Positions 32,307 to 41,338 of a DNA stretch of 64,000 bases are shown in pieces. This DNA comes from Paenibacillus agilis. Lineage in GTDB: Bacteria; Bacillota; Bacilli; Paenibacillales; Paenibacillaceae. Numbering within the stretch: position 1 is the first letter of the stretch; every line of letters starts with the position of its first letter. The notes beneath the pieces were generated by a model, which was not told the DNA's origin, did no database searches, and was given only the letters and a program-made list of their open reading frames with translations. Both the position numbers and the translations under genes were made by a program. The stretch lies in assembly GCF_007786455.1 (NCBI RefSeq), contig NZ_VNJK01000001.1:1820074-1884073 (forward strand). Reading direction: 5' to 3'.

Positions 32307-32452
32307 AATGCAAGGAGGAAATTCAGTTAGAAACTGCCGCGAAGAAAATAGAAGAAAGTACTAAAACCGTAGATGGTTTAGAACCAGAAACGTTAAATGA
32401 TATCAAGAAACAGTTCAAAGAACATGCTGAACAGTTAAAAGATAAGAAATAG
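32291..32452 (+). pseudogene. remnant of a helical protein gene without start codon
   Basis: The frame is open from 32291 to TAG 32450-32452 and encodes a typical Lys/Glu-rich helical end (ETAAKKIEESTKTVDGLEPE and onward). It has no in-frame ATG or plausible alternative start. It overlaps the minus gene's 5' end. It is most likely the 3' end of a truncated gene. Confidence 0.4.
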
Positions 32453-32485
32453 AAAATCTATACAGAAAATGACACGAAATTATTT

Positions 32486-32743
32486 ATGTTTAGAAATCAA
32501 CTAACCTCTCACGGGCGGACTGTATTGATTGGTAAAAAACAGAAGGTGTTTCTAGTACTTATGGAGAGTTCTTTTGAGGAAAATCACTTTAATGAAGTTG
32601 AAGCACAAAAAGTATTTTTGAAAGTAAAGGAAGGTATTACTATATCAGAAACAATCACAATTTTATTTGATTTTGTCCGTGTTGGGAAAGTGCACATAAA
32701 AGAAAAAGAAATCGACGGAAAAATAGTGTATAGGGTTGCATAG
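32486..32743 (+). CDS. small protein of unknown function in the decayed region
   Basis: The 85-residue product (MFRNQLTSHGRTVLIGKKQKVF start) has a strand-rich beginning and ends KGITISETITILFDFVRVGKVHIKEKEIDGKIVYRVA-like beta hairpins. No ribosome binding site is evident. It may be a gene tail. Confidence 0.35.
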   Translation: MFRNQLTSHGRTVLIGKKQKVFLVLMESSFEENHFNEVEAQKVFLKVKEGITISETITILFDFVRVGKVHIKEKEIDGKIVYRVA

Positions 32744-32776
32744 TTTTCCCCTTACGAAAGCCACTTATATATATAG

Positions 32777-33241
32777 ACTCTTACACAAGTCTACGAAAAT
32801 AACAGCTTACTAAACTATACTTTCCTCCTTCTCCGGGCGGATCGTGACCTAAAGGGTATTCCTTTGAGGGTAGTTGCAGAATCAACTGGTAGTTTAATAA
32901 AGCATGTATCTAAATATGATATTGTTTTAGTTAGTAGCCCGGGATTCCAGGGACTAACATATGATTCACCAAGTGGAACTTTAGACATTACGAAAAATGG
33001 TGAGTTGTACATGGATAATTTATTAGTTCTGAACGACTTTTTAGGTTTCTCACAAGAACAAGAAATCGTTTATGAAAAAGATGTTTCAGAAGGCGTTGAG
33101 GCTGAATCCTATATAAAAATGACACCAGATACCTTAGTAGAAGTAATTGAAGAACCAGAAGATGAAACTGATATAAATGAACTCATGAAGAGAATAGAAG
33201 AGAGTATGAAAAATCAAGATGATCCCACAATTTCACCATAA
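32777..33241 (+). pseudogene. open frame without ATG, probable 5'-truncated gene
   Basis: The frame is open from 32777 but lacks ATG; the only fair start is TTG 32864, with AAAGGG eight bases upstream, which would give 125 residues. Upstream in-frame codons (FLLLRADRDLKGIPLRV) read like protein, so part of the gene is probably missing. The C-terminal half is acidic (EVIEEPEDETDINELMKRIEESM). Unknown family. Confidence 0.4.
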
Positions 33242-33283
33242 TTGAACAAAATGCATCTCACAAAAAGTAAAGCGCACCCCTTA

Positions 33284-34483
33284 TAGTGGACATTGGAAAA
33301 ACACCCTAGTGTTTATACCGATGAAAACTATAGGGGGTGCTTTTCGTTATGACGAAAGTATCTAACGTACAGTTTTTTTTGAAACGATAAAGATAGCAAT
33401 TGAGATACGACTACAAGGTATGACAAAAGAGAAGGTAGCTAGGGAATTAGGTATTGCCGATGTGGGACGCTTAAAAGTCTGGATGCGTCGTTACAACCAG
33501 ATGGGAGATTCCGGACTTACAGACACGCGTGGAAAGCGAAAAGAATACATCGATGAGAATCGCTATGTGAAGCGGCTCGAAATGGAGAATGCGGTCCTAA
33601 AAAGTGGTTGGCCATTACGAAAGCGGGGGTGTACCAGAGAAATGTTGGCTCGTCGAAGAGCTGCGAGAGTATTTTACCGTTGCAGAGCTGTGCAAAGAGG
33701 TCGGTCTAGCCAGAAGTGGATTCTATGCTTATCTCAAACGAAAAGCTGTAGCTAAGGATCAGTTTTTCAAAGAGATGCTTCATACTACTTATGAACGCTA
33801 CAAAGGAATATATGGAGGTCGACAAATTCAATTGTTTATGTATCAAGATCACGGGATATGGATGAATCACAAAAGGTACACCATCTCATGCAAGAGCTGG
33901 GGCTACGAGCTAAAATTCGCCGTAAATTCCGTTATCATAGTGAATGGAATCATGGTGACAGAGCCGTAAGAAACCTCTTGAATCGCGATTTCAAGGCAGA
34001 TGTCCCTAATCAAAAATGGGTAATAGACATTATATAGTATAACGTGGGCGAAACATGGTTGTATCTCTCTGCGATCAAAGACTTGTGCCAAAACGCAATC
34101 GTGGCATACAACATGAGCTTACGCAATGATAAGGAACTTGTACTTCAGACATTCGCAAAGGCATTTGGAAAAAAAGAAAGACGTGACTGGACTGATCGTT
34201 CACAGGGAGCAGGGGACTCCGTACACGTCCTTCGATTACCACGACATGCTGCCAAAAGTTGGCGCCCAAATCAGCATGTCTCGTCGAGGGAATTGTTATG
34301 ATAACGCCTCAATGGAGAGCTTTTTCTCCCATCTAAAGACAGAAGCATTCTATCCTTATCCAATCAATCTAAGAAGCACAAAGCAGAATTGAAGAATACA
34401 TCCATTTTTATAATCATAATTCACCACAGAGAAAACTAAACAAGCTGGCTCCGGTCAAGTACCGGAATCAGCTTGCAAGATAG
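33284..34483 (+). mobile_element. degenerate IS3/IS150-type insertion sequence
   Basis: The region codes for IS3-group orfA and orfB products in pieces. OrfA begins near 33350 and has the helix-turn-helix REL GIADVGRLKVWMRRYN; orfB has YERYKGIYGG, KWVxDI, FDYHDMLPKVGAQISMSRRGNCYDNASMESFFSHLKTE and LNKLAPVKYRNQLA. The left end has a candidate inverted repeat (GCACCCCTTATAG near 33271-33286). I cannot find the matching right repeat, so the right end appears to be lost. Confidence 0.85.
33350..34483 (+). pseudogene. IS3-family transposase broken by frameshifts and a stop
   Basis: Reading frame changes are seen at the T-run near 33371, at the A-run near 33597 (one A missing between NAVLK and WLA), and around 33880 and 34170, with a TAG at 34036 where a Gln codon is expected. 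The residue before the second catalytic Asp region reads HREQG instead of HSDQG, so the active-site Asp is also changed. Several independent lesions show it is long dead. Confidence 0.85.
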
Positions 34484-34713
34484 GGCTTTATTTAAAGCTA
34501 TTCAAGGGTATCGAAGTAGTGTATTGGGAGTAGTGGAGGTTCAGCTCATTTTAATATTTTAGAGTATGCGTTGAATAGCGAAGGCTTGGATATATAATTA
34601 CGATCTTATCTACATTATTTTAATATGAGTTTATTCTGATTCTGCCAATTCATATTGCAGCGTAGGTCATTACATCCGATGGATTTAAAATAGTCTTTCA
34701 ACATTTCCTGAAA
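34484..34713. other. non-coding remnant next to the dead IS
   Basis: I see no gene and no right-end inverted repeat in this AT-rich stretch of 230 bases. Confidence 0.4.
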
Positions 34714-34745
34714 ACAACAAAAGCCCTAGAGCAATCTAGAGCTTC
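34713..34745 (-). terminator. minus-strand terminator of the LSM-like gene
   Basis: AGCTCTAGA and TCTAGGGCT arms (34735-34743 and 34722-34730 on the plus strand) with a T-rich tail in the minus direction. Confidence 0.7.
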
Positions 34746-34836
34746 TACTGTATTAATTCTCAGGTGACGCACAACAATCTTTACTAATAGTGTAAGGATA
34801 AGAATGCATCATACTCCATGATTCTCGATGAATTTA

Positions 34837-35124
34837 TTAGATGAAAAACGGTAACAAAAATAAAGATGTAACAAAGGGGAATGGAAAGCGGCGGAAGAAG
34901 AAGCGACGTCTAGGGAAAAAGCCGGGATGGAAGCCAAATTGTCTGTTTGCTGAATTTTCTGTGGGCTTACCAGTTAGGACCTCATTAGTAGGTATAGCCA
35001 AGGTAACGTAGTTTTCATCGACATGAGCAATAAAACCATCATGTGATTGACCGTCATTTGTCTGAATACCAACATATTTGTTCATACTGTTCCAACAGGC
35101 TTGCTTTAAAAAGTTCTGATCCAT
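34837..35124 (-). CDS. small LSM-like protein with C-terminal hydrophobic tail
   Basis: The 95-residue protein begins MDQNFLKQACWNSMNKYVGIQ, contains an Sm-like beta segment (GQSHDGFIAHVDENYVTLAIP) and ends in an Arg/Phe-rich and hydrophobic tail (FPRRRFFFRRFPFPFV). This type is a common small protein of Paenibacilli and Bacilli with no assigned function. AGGAGG is seven bases before ATG. Confidence 0.65.
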   Translation of the reverse strand: MDQNFLKQACWNSMNKYVGIQTNDGQSHDGFIAHVDENYVTLAIPTNEVLTGKPTENSANRQFGFHPGFFPRRRFFFRRFPFPFVTSLFLLPFFI

Positions 35125-35354
35125 TCTAGTCCTCCTAAACGTATAATCTACATTAGTCTATGGGGTTATTACCTATTATGCTCACGGTATTTGCCCATTG
35201 GTGAAAATGATATTATTCCCTCGTGGCTCACAGTGGATAAATAAAGGGCACACAAATGAGATTAAGGCAGAGGTGGTAGGCTCCAGTTGGAAAAAAGCTT
35301 AAGTCCTTACCATATCGCAAAGATGTGGAGGTAAGAAATAAGTCTTGAAGTTAA

Positions 35355-35393
35355 TAAAAAAGAGCCACAGGATTAGCTCCTAGACTCTTTTTC
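35355..35393. terminator. terminator of the DUF4352-like gene
   Basis: AAAAAGAG and CTCTTTTT arms around an imperfect loop; serves the minus gene ending at 35399. Confidence 0.7.
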
Positions 35394-35398
35394 TGAAA

Positions 35399-35974
35399 TT
35401 ACTTCAATTTAATTTGACCTTGCTCTGTTCCGAAAAAGCCAGTTTGAACGTTCAAGACAAAATCTTTAGCGTCTTTTGGCACTTCAAAAGCGACATTACC
35501 AGTCTTAGCTAGTCCTGGATTTATACCTTCAAACATGAAGAAGTCCTTGGACGTAGTAATTAAGATTGAAGGGGCATAAGTTACTTCGCCCTTCTTAAGT
35601 TGGAAAAATGATGAGTCTGTATTAATCATTTCATTCCCTGCATTTTTAACAGTTACATTAACTATGTAATATACGCTGCCATCCGAGTCAGGTTTATAAC
35701 TCAAGAATTGGCCGTCTTTAATCTCTTTAGTAGTGGACACTTTATTTACTTTAAATACAACATCTCCCACTTGAAGCTCTTCGCCTATAGCTTTAAGTTG
35801 AGGCTGTTTTTCTTGTTGGCTCTCTGCTGCTTTAACATCTGAGCTTCCTTTTCCACTTGTATCTGGTGCTGCGGTTCCTGTAGTATTGCTACCACCTTGT
35901 TGTCCTGCGATACCAGCTGCAATAAAAATAACTAGCAACCATACCCACCATTTTTTGTAGAACGGCTTTTTCAT
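35399..35974 (-). CDS. membrane-anchored DUF4352-like protein
   Basis: From ATG 35974 (MKKPFYKKWWVWLLVIFIAAG) the 191-residue protein has a lysine-rich start and one TM helix, a Gly/Ser/Thr linker and an immunoglobulin-like DUF4352 domain (VGDVVFKVNKVSTTKEI, VYYIVNVTVKNAGNEMINTD, FVLNVQTGFF). AAGGGGAG precedes this start; the 31 codons before it are not needed. It is a cell-surface protein of unknown role. Confidence 0.75.
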   Translation of the reverse strand: MKKPFYKKWWVWLLVIFIAAGIAGQQGGSNTTGTAAPDTSGKGSSDVKAAESQQEKQPQLKAIGEELQVGDVVFKVNKVSTTKEIKDGQFLSYKPDSDGSVYYIVNVTVKNAGNEMINTDSSFFQLKKGEVTYAPSILITTSKDFFMFEGINPGLAKTGNVAFEVPKDAKDFVLNVQTGFFGTEQGQIKLK

Positions 35975-36291
35975 GGAATACTCCCCTTTGGTTATATTTA
36001 CATACAGCCTGTATAATATCAGAATGTTACAAACAGTACCATGAAAAAACTGGGACTTTTGGTTCATAGGACTAATTGATTAATCGGTAGAGTTGATTGG
36101 ATATAGTTCTAATAAAGTTTAGGCTGCACATTGTAATTCCTTGCTTGATATTTTTTGATGTAGTAAAAAGAATGGATATGCTTAAAAAAAATCAGCTGTG
36201 ATGTGTAAATAGAGACCATCTCTTGAAGTTTAATTTACAGGAATTTTATGGTATTATACTCTTGTAAATACAATTAATAGGAGATGATAGT

Positions 36292-36774
36292 GTGAAATTG
36301 AAAAAAGTTTTAGTGGCAGTTGTAACTGCTGTAACTGTATTTGGTTTCTCTGGTTTTTCTAACCCAGTAGCAGCAGAACCGGGATTTGCAGATAGCCATC
36401 TTACACCATTTCATATTCCTTTAAACAGTTCGTGGCAGACTTATCTAGGGGCCAATGATAATGATTGGTACGCGGTAAAGAATGAAACGTCGGAAATGAT
36501 GTACATTGCTTTCACTGTATATCCGAGTTCCTCCTCAACATTAAATGTAGATTTTCAGTATATGTTTCGTGATGCCAATGGATCGTACACTCCAGCATTT
36601 TATTTACATGATGCAGGACCTGGTAAAGCTGAGGGTCTTCAAAGAGTAGCTATAAATCCTGGGGCAACGTTTTTGTGGAATGTGATTCCCCATAATTCAG
36701 GAACAGACATAAATGAACTATATACAACAAGCGTTCACGAAACTACACCTCCACCATTTGATGTAAACCAATAG
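36292..36774 (+). CDS. secreted protein with signal peptide, unknown function
   Basis: The 160-residue product has a Sec signal peptide (KKVLVAVVTAVTVFGFSGFSNPVAA, cleavage after AxA) and a beta-rich mature part (QTYLGANDNDWYAVKNETSE). GTG 36292 has AGGAGATG eight bases upstream. There is no catalytic motif. The mature domain resembles small bacterial beta-sandwich proteins that bind surfaces. Confidence 0.6.
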   Translation: MKLKKVLVAVVTAVTVFGFSGFSNPVAAEPGFADSHLTPFHIPLNSSWQTYLGANDNDWYAVKNETSEMMYIAFTVYPSSSSTLNVDFQYMFRDANGSYTPAFYLHDAGPGKAEGLQRVAINPGATFLWNVIPHNSGTDINELYTTSVHETTPPPFDVNQ

Positions 36775-36826
36775 AAAAAGGAGCTTCCCATTGGCTGAAA
36801 CCCAATTGTGGAAAGCTCCTTTTTCT
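36775..36826. terminator. long-stem terminator between the secreted protein and lexA
   Basis: AAAAAGGAGCTT pairs with AAGCTCCTTTTT, closing a larger inverted repeat (36775-36825). It can end both convergent genes. Confidence 0.85.
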
Positions 36827-36879
36827 ATTTGTAATTGTTGTAATTTGTTCACATAGCTGATGTGTAAATGATAGTTTTA

Positions 36880-37509
36880 TTAATGGAAATCACGGAATAG
36901 GCCAACTACCTTGCCTAGGATCGTAACATGTTTAAGACGGATAGCCTCCATGCTGGAGTTCTCCGGTTGAAGGCGTATATGATCCTTCTCCTTGTAGAAG
37001 GTTTTCACAGTCGCTTCGTTATCTTCCGTCATAGCAACAACGATATCCCCGTTAGAAGCGGTTTGCTGTTGGCGAACGATGACATAGTCTCCGTTATGTA
37101 TGCCTGCTTCGATCATCGAGCTACCTGAAACAGTCAACATAAACGTATTTGAATCGTCTCCTACCATATGAATAGGTAACGGGAAATAATCTTCAATATT
37201 TTCAGTTGCTGTGATAGGCTCACCGGCAGTTACCTTTCCAACTACTGGAACTCGAGCGATGGTGTTCGAGAAATCATGCATACGCTCAGATTGTTCATGA
37301 CTGAGCAATTCAATAGCGCGAGGTTTAGTTGGGTCTCTGCGAATGAATCCTTTCTTCTCAAGGCGATCAAGATGACCGTGTACAGTTGAGCTAGATGCTA
37401 AACCTACAGCCTCTCCAATCTCTCTTACGGAAGGTGGATATCCTTTAAGACGGACTTCATTTCTTATGAATTCGAGTATCGCTTGTTGACGGCTCGATAT
37501 TTTTGACAA
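36880..37509 (-). CDS. lexA: LexA SOS repressor
   Basis: The 209-residue protein is a clear LexA. It has a winged helix-turn-helix ([34 protein letters not shown], residues 23-56), autocleavage site Ala95-Gly96 in VTAGEP, catalytic Ser131 in SGSSM and Lys169 in ATVKTF. RecA-ssDNA triggers self-cleavage and derepression of SOS genes. The start is TTG 37509 (MSKISSRQQ), matching LexA starts elsewhere and having GGAG upstream; earlier codons do not fit. Its promoter carries nested SOS boxes (next entries). Confidence 0.96.
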   Translation of the reverse strand: MSKISSRQQAILEFIRNEVRLKGYPPSVREIGEAVGLASSSTVHGHLDRLEKKGFIRRDPTKPRAIELLSHEQSERMHDFSNTIARVPVVGKVTAGEPITATENIEDYFPLPIHMVGDDSNTFMLTVSGSSMIEAGIHNGDYVIVRQQQTASNGDIVVAMTEDNEATVKTFYKEKDHIRLQPENSSMEAIRLKHVTILGKVVGLFRDFH

Positions 37510-37544
37510 AGTTATCAACTCCAATGAGTACACTTTTGTCAGAA

Positions 37545-37573
37545 ATTATACCATAGAACTACCGTTCGTACAA
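37545..37573 (-). promoter_or_regulatory. lexA promoter with SOS box in the spacer
   Basis: On the minus strand TTGTAC (37568-37573), 17 bases, TATAAT (37545-37550). A GAAC-N4-GTTC box (37556-37567) lies exactly in the spacer, and a second, CAAACGTAAGTTC (37571-37583), overlaps the -35. Both fit the Gram-positive SOS consensus with a few mismatches, so LexA represses its own gene. Confidence 0.8.
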
Positions 37574-37677
37574 ACGTAAGTTCTAAAAAATAGTCTGTTT
37601 CAATAAATAAATAGAAGATCGAGTAGTGATCATACCTTCATAATCAAAATAAAGGGAACATAGGTTCTTGAAAAGCA

Positions 37678-37706
37678 TTGACTCAAACAAATGTTCGTGT
37701 TACATT
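37678..37706 (+). promoter_or_regulatory. yneA promoter with SOS box in the spacer
   Basis: TTGACT (37678-37683), 17 bases, TACATT (37701-37706). CAAACAAATGTTCG (37684-37697) fills the spacer, and a second box, AGAACAAGCGTTTG (37721-37734), lies between the promoter and the ribosome binding site. Both match the SOS consensus closely, so this is a LexA-controlled promoter. Confidence 0.85.
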
Positions 37707-37745
37707 ATTGGCTGAAAATAAGAACAAGCGTTTGGAGGAGTTCGT

Positions 37746-38108
37746 ATGCGCACAACTTATCAATCCATTTATAATCAACGTGAGACTCATTTACATACAC
37801 CAAAGAGACGTCATTTTCTTAATGGAAAGAGGCTTGGATTATTTACTGTATTAGTTCTTGTATTATCTGTAGCTTTTGGCTCTATTGTTCAGGCTTGGTC
37901 GGGGGGAGCGGGAAGTCAAGAAAATATGTTGCAAGTAATTGTTCAGCCGGGGGATACGGTATGGGATCTAGCTAAGGAATACATAAATGATGGGGATGAT
38001 ATTAGACAGCATGTATATGATATCTTACAGCATAACAATTTAGTTGGAAGGCACCTGCAAGTGGGGGAAGTAATTGAAATTCCATTCGTTTCTTCATTAG
38101 ATCGTTGA
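37746..38108 (+). CDS. yneA: YneA-like SOS cell-division inhibitor, LysM protein
   Basis: The 120-residue product has a basic N-terminus, one TM helix (LGLFTVLVLVLSVAFGSIV, residues ~36-54) and an extracellular LysM domain (VIVQPGDTVWDLAKEYINDGDDI, HNNLVGRHLQVGEVIEIP). It stands divergent from lexA behind an SOS promoter, as yneA does in Bacillus subtilis, where it blocks division during the SOS response. GGAGGAG is five bases before ATG. Confidence 0.85.
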   Translation: MRTTYQSIYNQRETHLHTPKRRHFLNGKRLGLFTVLVLVLSVAFGSIVQAWSGGAGSQENMLQVIVQPGDTVWDLAKEYINDGDDIRQHVYDILQHNNLVGRHLQVGEVIEIPFVSSLDR

Positions 38109-38118
38109 ATCAATCGTT

Positions 38119-38152
38119 GAGTGCCACAATGTATGGTTGTGGCACTCCTTTT
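38119..38152 (+). terminator. terminator of yneA
   Basis: GAGTGCCACAA (38119-38129) and TTGTGGCACTC (38137-38147) with CTTTT. It has an eleven-pair perfect stem. Confidence 0.9.
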
Positions 38153-38230
38153 ATTAGCCTCAGTTTGCTTGACATTAACCAGCTACCGTGTCAAAGTAAA
38201 GGATATGCTAGTAAAGACGGAGGTAATACA

Positions 38231-38446
38231 ATGAACATCGATGACATGATTGCGCGCATTAATGAGTTGGCTCGCAAACATAAGACAATTGGTTTGAATG
38301 AAGAAGAAACTGCTGAGCGTGCGAAATTGCGCGAAGAATACTTGGTACTATTCCGTCAACAGGTTCGCAACAATTTGGATACTGTAAAATGGGTAGAAGA
38401 TGAAGAGGAAAATGGTAATGGCTCCTCATCAGATATCGTACATTAA
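38231..38446 (+). CDS. DUF896 family protein (YnzC-like)
   Basis: The 71-residue product matches the DUF896/YnzC family: MNIDDMIARINELARKHKTIGLNEEE and REEYLVLFRQQVRNNLDTVKWV. In Bacillus the ynzC gene follows yneA/yneB near lexA, so the neighbourhood is conserved; a recombinase gene (yneB) is missing here. GGAGG lies ten bases upstream. Function not firmly known. Confidence 0.85.
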   Translation: MNIDDMIARINELARKHKTIGLNEEETAERAKLREEYLVLFRQQVRNNLDTVKWVEDEEENGNGSSSDIVH

Positions 38447-38520
38447 TTATTTACGTCCTTAATTGAAGAATCAGTTTATGTTGATATGCTATAGTGATTA
38501 TAGTAGGAGGTCGGACCGCA

Positions 38521-39036
38521 ATGTCTCGCAGTTGGGAACGAAAAGTACGTAAAAATAGCTCTGCACTCAACAAGCAGCGTCAAAAATCAGGCCAGAAAGA
38601 GATTAAAGTAGGTAGCGAACAATACGATGAGTTCAAGGGTCGTAACTTTATTTTACCGTCTACTCTGATCTTTGTATCTTTATTATATGCATTCCTTGGT
38701 AACGCAGTGGCAATGGCTCAGTCTCCTACATTATATTGGGTGACCGTTATAGCCTATGTCGCACTCGGGATTATTTTGTTTGTGCGTCGACCGTATTTAA
38801 AAGTAGCGAAAGACTATCTTTCTACTCCAAAGTGGAATCGACTTCGTGTCCTTTCAGCTAAGGATATTAAGAAAATTACGATTCAACCTGGTTATATTGT
38901 AATTTGGCCTGAGAAGAAAGGCGCAAATTGGGTATTCTCGCGCGTTATGAATCGGTATGATACAGACGCAATGGGTGAGCGTTTAATTAAATTTGCTGAG
39001 CAGCATGGTATCGCATACGAAAAATTGTCGAAGTAA
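38521..39036 (+). CDS. two-TM protein of unknown function
   Basis: From ATG 38521 (MSRSWERKVRKNSSALNKQR) the 171-residue protein has a basic cytoplasmic start, two TM helices (LPSTLIFVSLLYAFLGNAVAMA, LYWVTVIAYVALGIILFV) and a PH-like C-terminal domain (VLSAKDIKKITIQPGYIVIW). AGGAGG is upstream. It overlaps the HAD gene's first possible start by one base and probably forms a two-gene operon with it. Confidence 0.6.
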   Translation: MSRSWERKVRKNSSALNKQRQKSGQKEIKVGSEQYDEFKGRNFILPSTLIFVSLLYAFLGNAVAMAQSPTLYWVTVIAYVALGIILFVRRPYLKVAKDYLSTPKWNRLRVLSAKDIKKITIQPGYIVIWPEKKGANWVFSRVMNRYDTDAMGERLIKFAEQHGIAYEKLSK

Positions 39037-39050
39037 TGGAGTTGGGAACG

Positions 39051-39866
39051 ATGACGATTAAGGCGGTATTGTTTGATTTAGACGATACGTTATTGTGGGA
39101 TGAACGCAGTGTAGAAGAAGCATTTGATGCAACGTGTCAGTATGCAAATGAACAGTCAGGTGTAGACCCGAAGCAGTTGGAAGAAGCCGTTCGTGCTGCT
39201 GCTCGGCAATTATATGCTACTTATGAGACATATGCATTCACTCAGAATATTGGAATTAATCCATTTGAAGCTTTGTGGGCTCATTTCACTGGCGGTGAGC
39301 ATGAAGAATTCCGTATTCTACAAAAGTTGGCACCACAGTATCGTGTAGCGGCTTGGACAGAAGGGCTTAGAAACCTAGGTGTTGATAACGAGAAATTAGG
39401 ACAAGCTTGTGCCGAGAGATTTATGGAAGAGCGTCGAAAAAGACCATATGTTTATGAGGATACTTTCGAGGTTCTGAAGAAGCTCAAAGCCAATTATCCA
39501 CTCTTGTTACTAACAAATGGTGCTCCGTGTTTACAACAAGAAAAGTTGGATGGCGTACCCGCTATATCGAGCTACTTTGATCATGTGGTTATCTCGGGGC
39601 GTTTTTCTGAAGGGAAGCCGTCGAGAATCGTGTTTGAACATGCTATGAAGTTATTAAATATACGTCCTCATGAAGGTTTGATGGTGGGAGATAAGCTAAC
39701 GACGGACATTCAAGGATCTGTTAGTATAGGAATGCATAACGCATGGTTGAATCGAAATGATAAGCCATTGACGGGGGAAATTAGACCCGAGTATTCTATA
39801 CAATCTTTGCATGACTTGTTTGAAGTAATTGAATCCATTAACAAGCAACAGGAGATCGTTAATTAA
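39051..39866 (+). CDS. HAD-superfamily hydrolase
   Basis: The 271-residue protein (MTIKAVLFDLDDTLL) has HAD motif I DLDDT, motif II LLTNG, motif III K in GKPSRIVF and motif IV GDKLTTD. The cap lies between motifs I and II. Such enzymes are phosphatases for small phosphorylated metabolites; the substrate is not visible. GGAG is eight bases before ATG 39051. Confidence 0.8.
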   Translation: MTIKAVLFDLDDTLLWDERSVEEAFDATCQYANEQSGVDPKQLEEAVRAAARQLYATYETYAFTQNIGINPFEALWAHFTGGEHEEFRILQKLAPQYRVAAWTEGLRNLGVDNEKLGQACAERFMEERRKRPYVYEDTFEVLKKLKANYPLLLLTNGAPCLQQEKLDGVPAISSYFDHVVISGRFSEGKPSRIVFEHAMKLLNIRPHEGLMVGDKLTTDIQGSVSIGMHNAWLNRNDKPLTGEIRPEYSIQSLHDLFEVIESINKQQEIVN

Positions 39867-39869
39867 GGG

Positions 39870-39897
39870 GAAGTCCGTCATATGGCGGGCTTTTTTT
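39870..39897 (+). terminator. terminator after the HAD gene
   Basis: GTCCGT and GCGGGC arms closing CATATG, followed by seven Ts. Confidence 0.8.
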
Positions 39898-40117
39898 GTT
39901 ACAAGTTTTACTAATATTAATTATGCTTGCCGTAAAGTACAGGCCTGCTTCATGCTTGCTGGTTAATTTCATTCATTGGTTAATCTAATTTATGTCATAA
40001 ACTGTTCACATATGTGCTCAGAAGTAGCTGTATCGAGTTATCCATATTTTGTTATAGTAGGGTGTGTTAACGTAATTACATATGAATGGATATTGTAGAA
40101 CAAGGAAGGTGTATCTT

Positions 40118-40540
40118 TTGCGTAAAGTTATGGCTTTACTTATCTTTGCAATGACATTGCTAGCAGGTTGTAGCAATGACGATGGAGCTGGCAAGGGACA
40201 CAATGCTCATGCAAAGCAGCAAGCAGACTCATCAGCGCCAGCAGCTCAGCTTATTCCGATACAAGTAGATCTTACAGTACCTGAAACCGTGACGGCAAAT
40301 AAAGAAGTAACTATTATTGCTCGTGTTACGCAAAAGGAAGCAGCCGTTGATGATGCGAAGGTTGTGTTTGAATGGTGGTTAGATGGAGAAGAGCATCAAC
40401 GCAATGAAGGGAAATGGGGCGAAGATGGAAAGTATGAGTTTACACACACTTTCGATAAGCCTGGAGCGTATACTGTCATTTCTCACGTTGATGCAAGAGA
40501 TCTTCATTCTATGCCTAAAAAACAATTTAAGGTTAAGTAA
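40118..40540 (+). CDS. YtkA-like lipoprotein
   Basis: From TTG 40118 (MRKVMALLIFAMTLLAGC) the 140-residue protein has a lipoprotein signal with lipobox LLAGC and a YtkA-like immunoglobulin-type domain (VDLTVPETVTANKEVTIIARVTQ, YEFTHTFDKPGAYTVISHVDA). AAGGAAGG precedes the TTG. Such proteins occur at the cell envelope; role unknown. Confidence 0.7.
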   Translation: MRKVMALLIFAMTLLAGCSNDDGAGKGHNAHAKQQADSSAPAAQLIPIQVDLTVPETVTANKEVTIIARVTQKEAAVDDAKVVFEWWLDGEEHQRNEGKWGEDGKYEFTHTFDKPGAYTVISHVDARDLHSMPKKQFKVK

Positions 40541-40576
40541 TAGGTGAGATAAAAAAATCTACCTCTATATTAGATA

Positions 40577-40610
40577 GAAAAGCCCCTGTACCACGAGGGT
40601 ATTAGGGGCT
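40577..40610 (-). terminator. terminator of the acireductone dioxygenase gene
   Basis: AGCCCCT (40581-40587) and AGGGGCT (40604-40610); T-rich in the minus direction. Confidence 0.75.
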
Positions 40611-40621
40611 GCTGATTATTT

Positions 40622-41161
40622 TTATTTTACAAATGCAGGGTCCGCATAAGGATGAGCAATCCATCCTTCTGTCTCAATAAATAGACGAACAGCTACAATT
40701 TGACGTTTATCTGATAATGTAAAGAAATGAGGAATATTTTCAGGTACAGAAATGACATCTCCTAATTCCACTAGCACATCAATATAACCGATCTCTTCAG
40801 ATGCTTTAATAATGAAATAACCTTCGCCTGCTGTTATGGCACGAACCTCATCCTCTGTGTGAGTATGAACCTGTTCAAATTTCTTTAATAGTTCTTCGAT
40901 ATTGGGAGTAGCATCAGACAATGCGACTATATCCCAGGTTAAATAGCCACGACGGGATGCTAAATCGCGAATTTCCTCGTCGTACACGGATAGAATTTGT
41001 TGTTTCTCTTCATCAGAGAGAATAAACTTTTCCTTAAGTGCAGCAGGAAGTTTATCTCCTTCCCAATGTTCATACAAAACTCCAACACTATTCAAATACT
41101 CCCGTATTGGCTCTACTCCAGTTATCGTTTCATTCGTGTTACGGATTCGAATTTGTGCCAT
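40622..41161 (-). CDS. mtnD: acireductone dioxygenase (methionine salvage)
   Basis: The 179-residue cupin has the full metal site: His99 and His101 in HTHTEDE, Glu105 and His145 in PHFF, as in known acireductone dioxygenases. The enzyme converts acireductone and oxygen to formate and the keto-acid precursor of methionine (or, with another metal, to methylthiopropionate). It stands alone, divergent from metH, so methionine recycling and synthesis are encoded side by side. No S-box riboswitch is seen upstream. GAGGG is nine bases before ATG. Confidence 0.92.
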   Translation of the reverse strand: MAQIRIRNTNETITGVEPIREYLNSVGVLYEHWEGDKLPAALKEKFILSDEEKQQILSVYDEEIRDLASRRGYLTWDIVALSDATPNIEELLKKFEQVHTHTEDEVRAITAGEGYFIIKASEEIGYIDVLVELGDVISVPENIPHFFTLSDKRQIVAVRLFIETEGWIAHPYADPAFVK

Positions 41162-41338
41162 AGCCGATCCCTCGCTTCTCCAATTGTATTATTCCATTAG
41201 GTTTACTTGGTATTATAGTACAGAGGAAATGATTGGGCAAGAAACATTTTTATTCACACCCGAAAACCTATTCTTTCCTATTGGTTGGACTTCTGCTACA
41301 CTTAGTTCTAACGTTTTGAGACAGAGGTGGGCAGGCGG

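Noticed and set aside
41162-41338. S-box (SAM) riboswitch between mtnD and metH
   Set aside because: I looked for the conserved S-box stems and core on both strands and see none.
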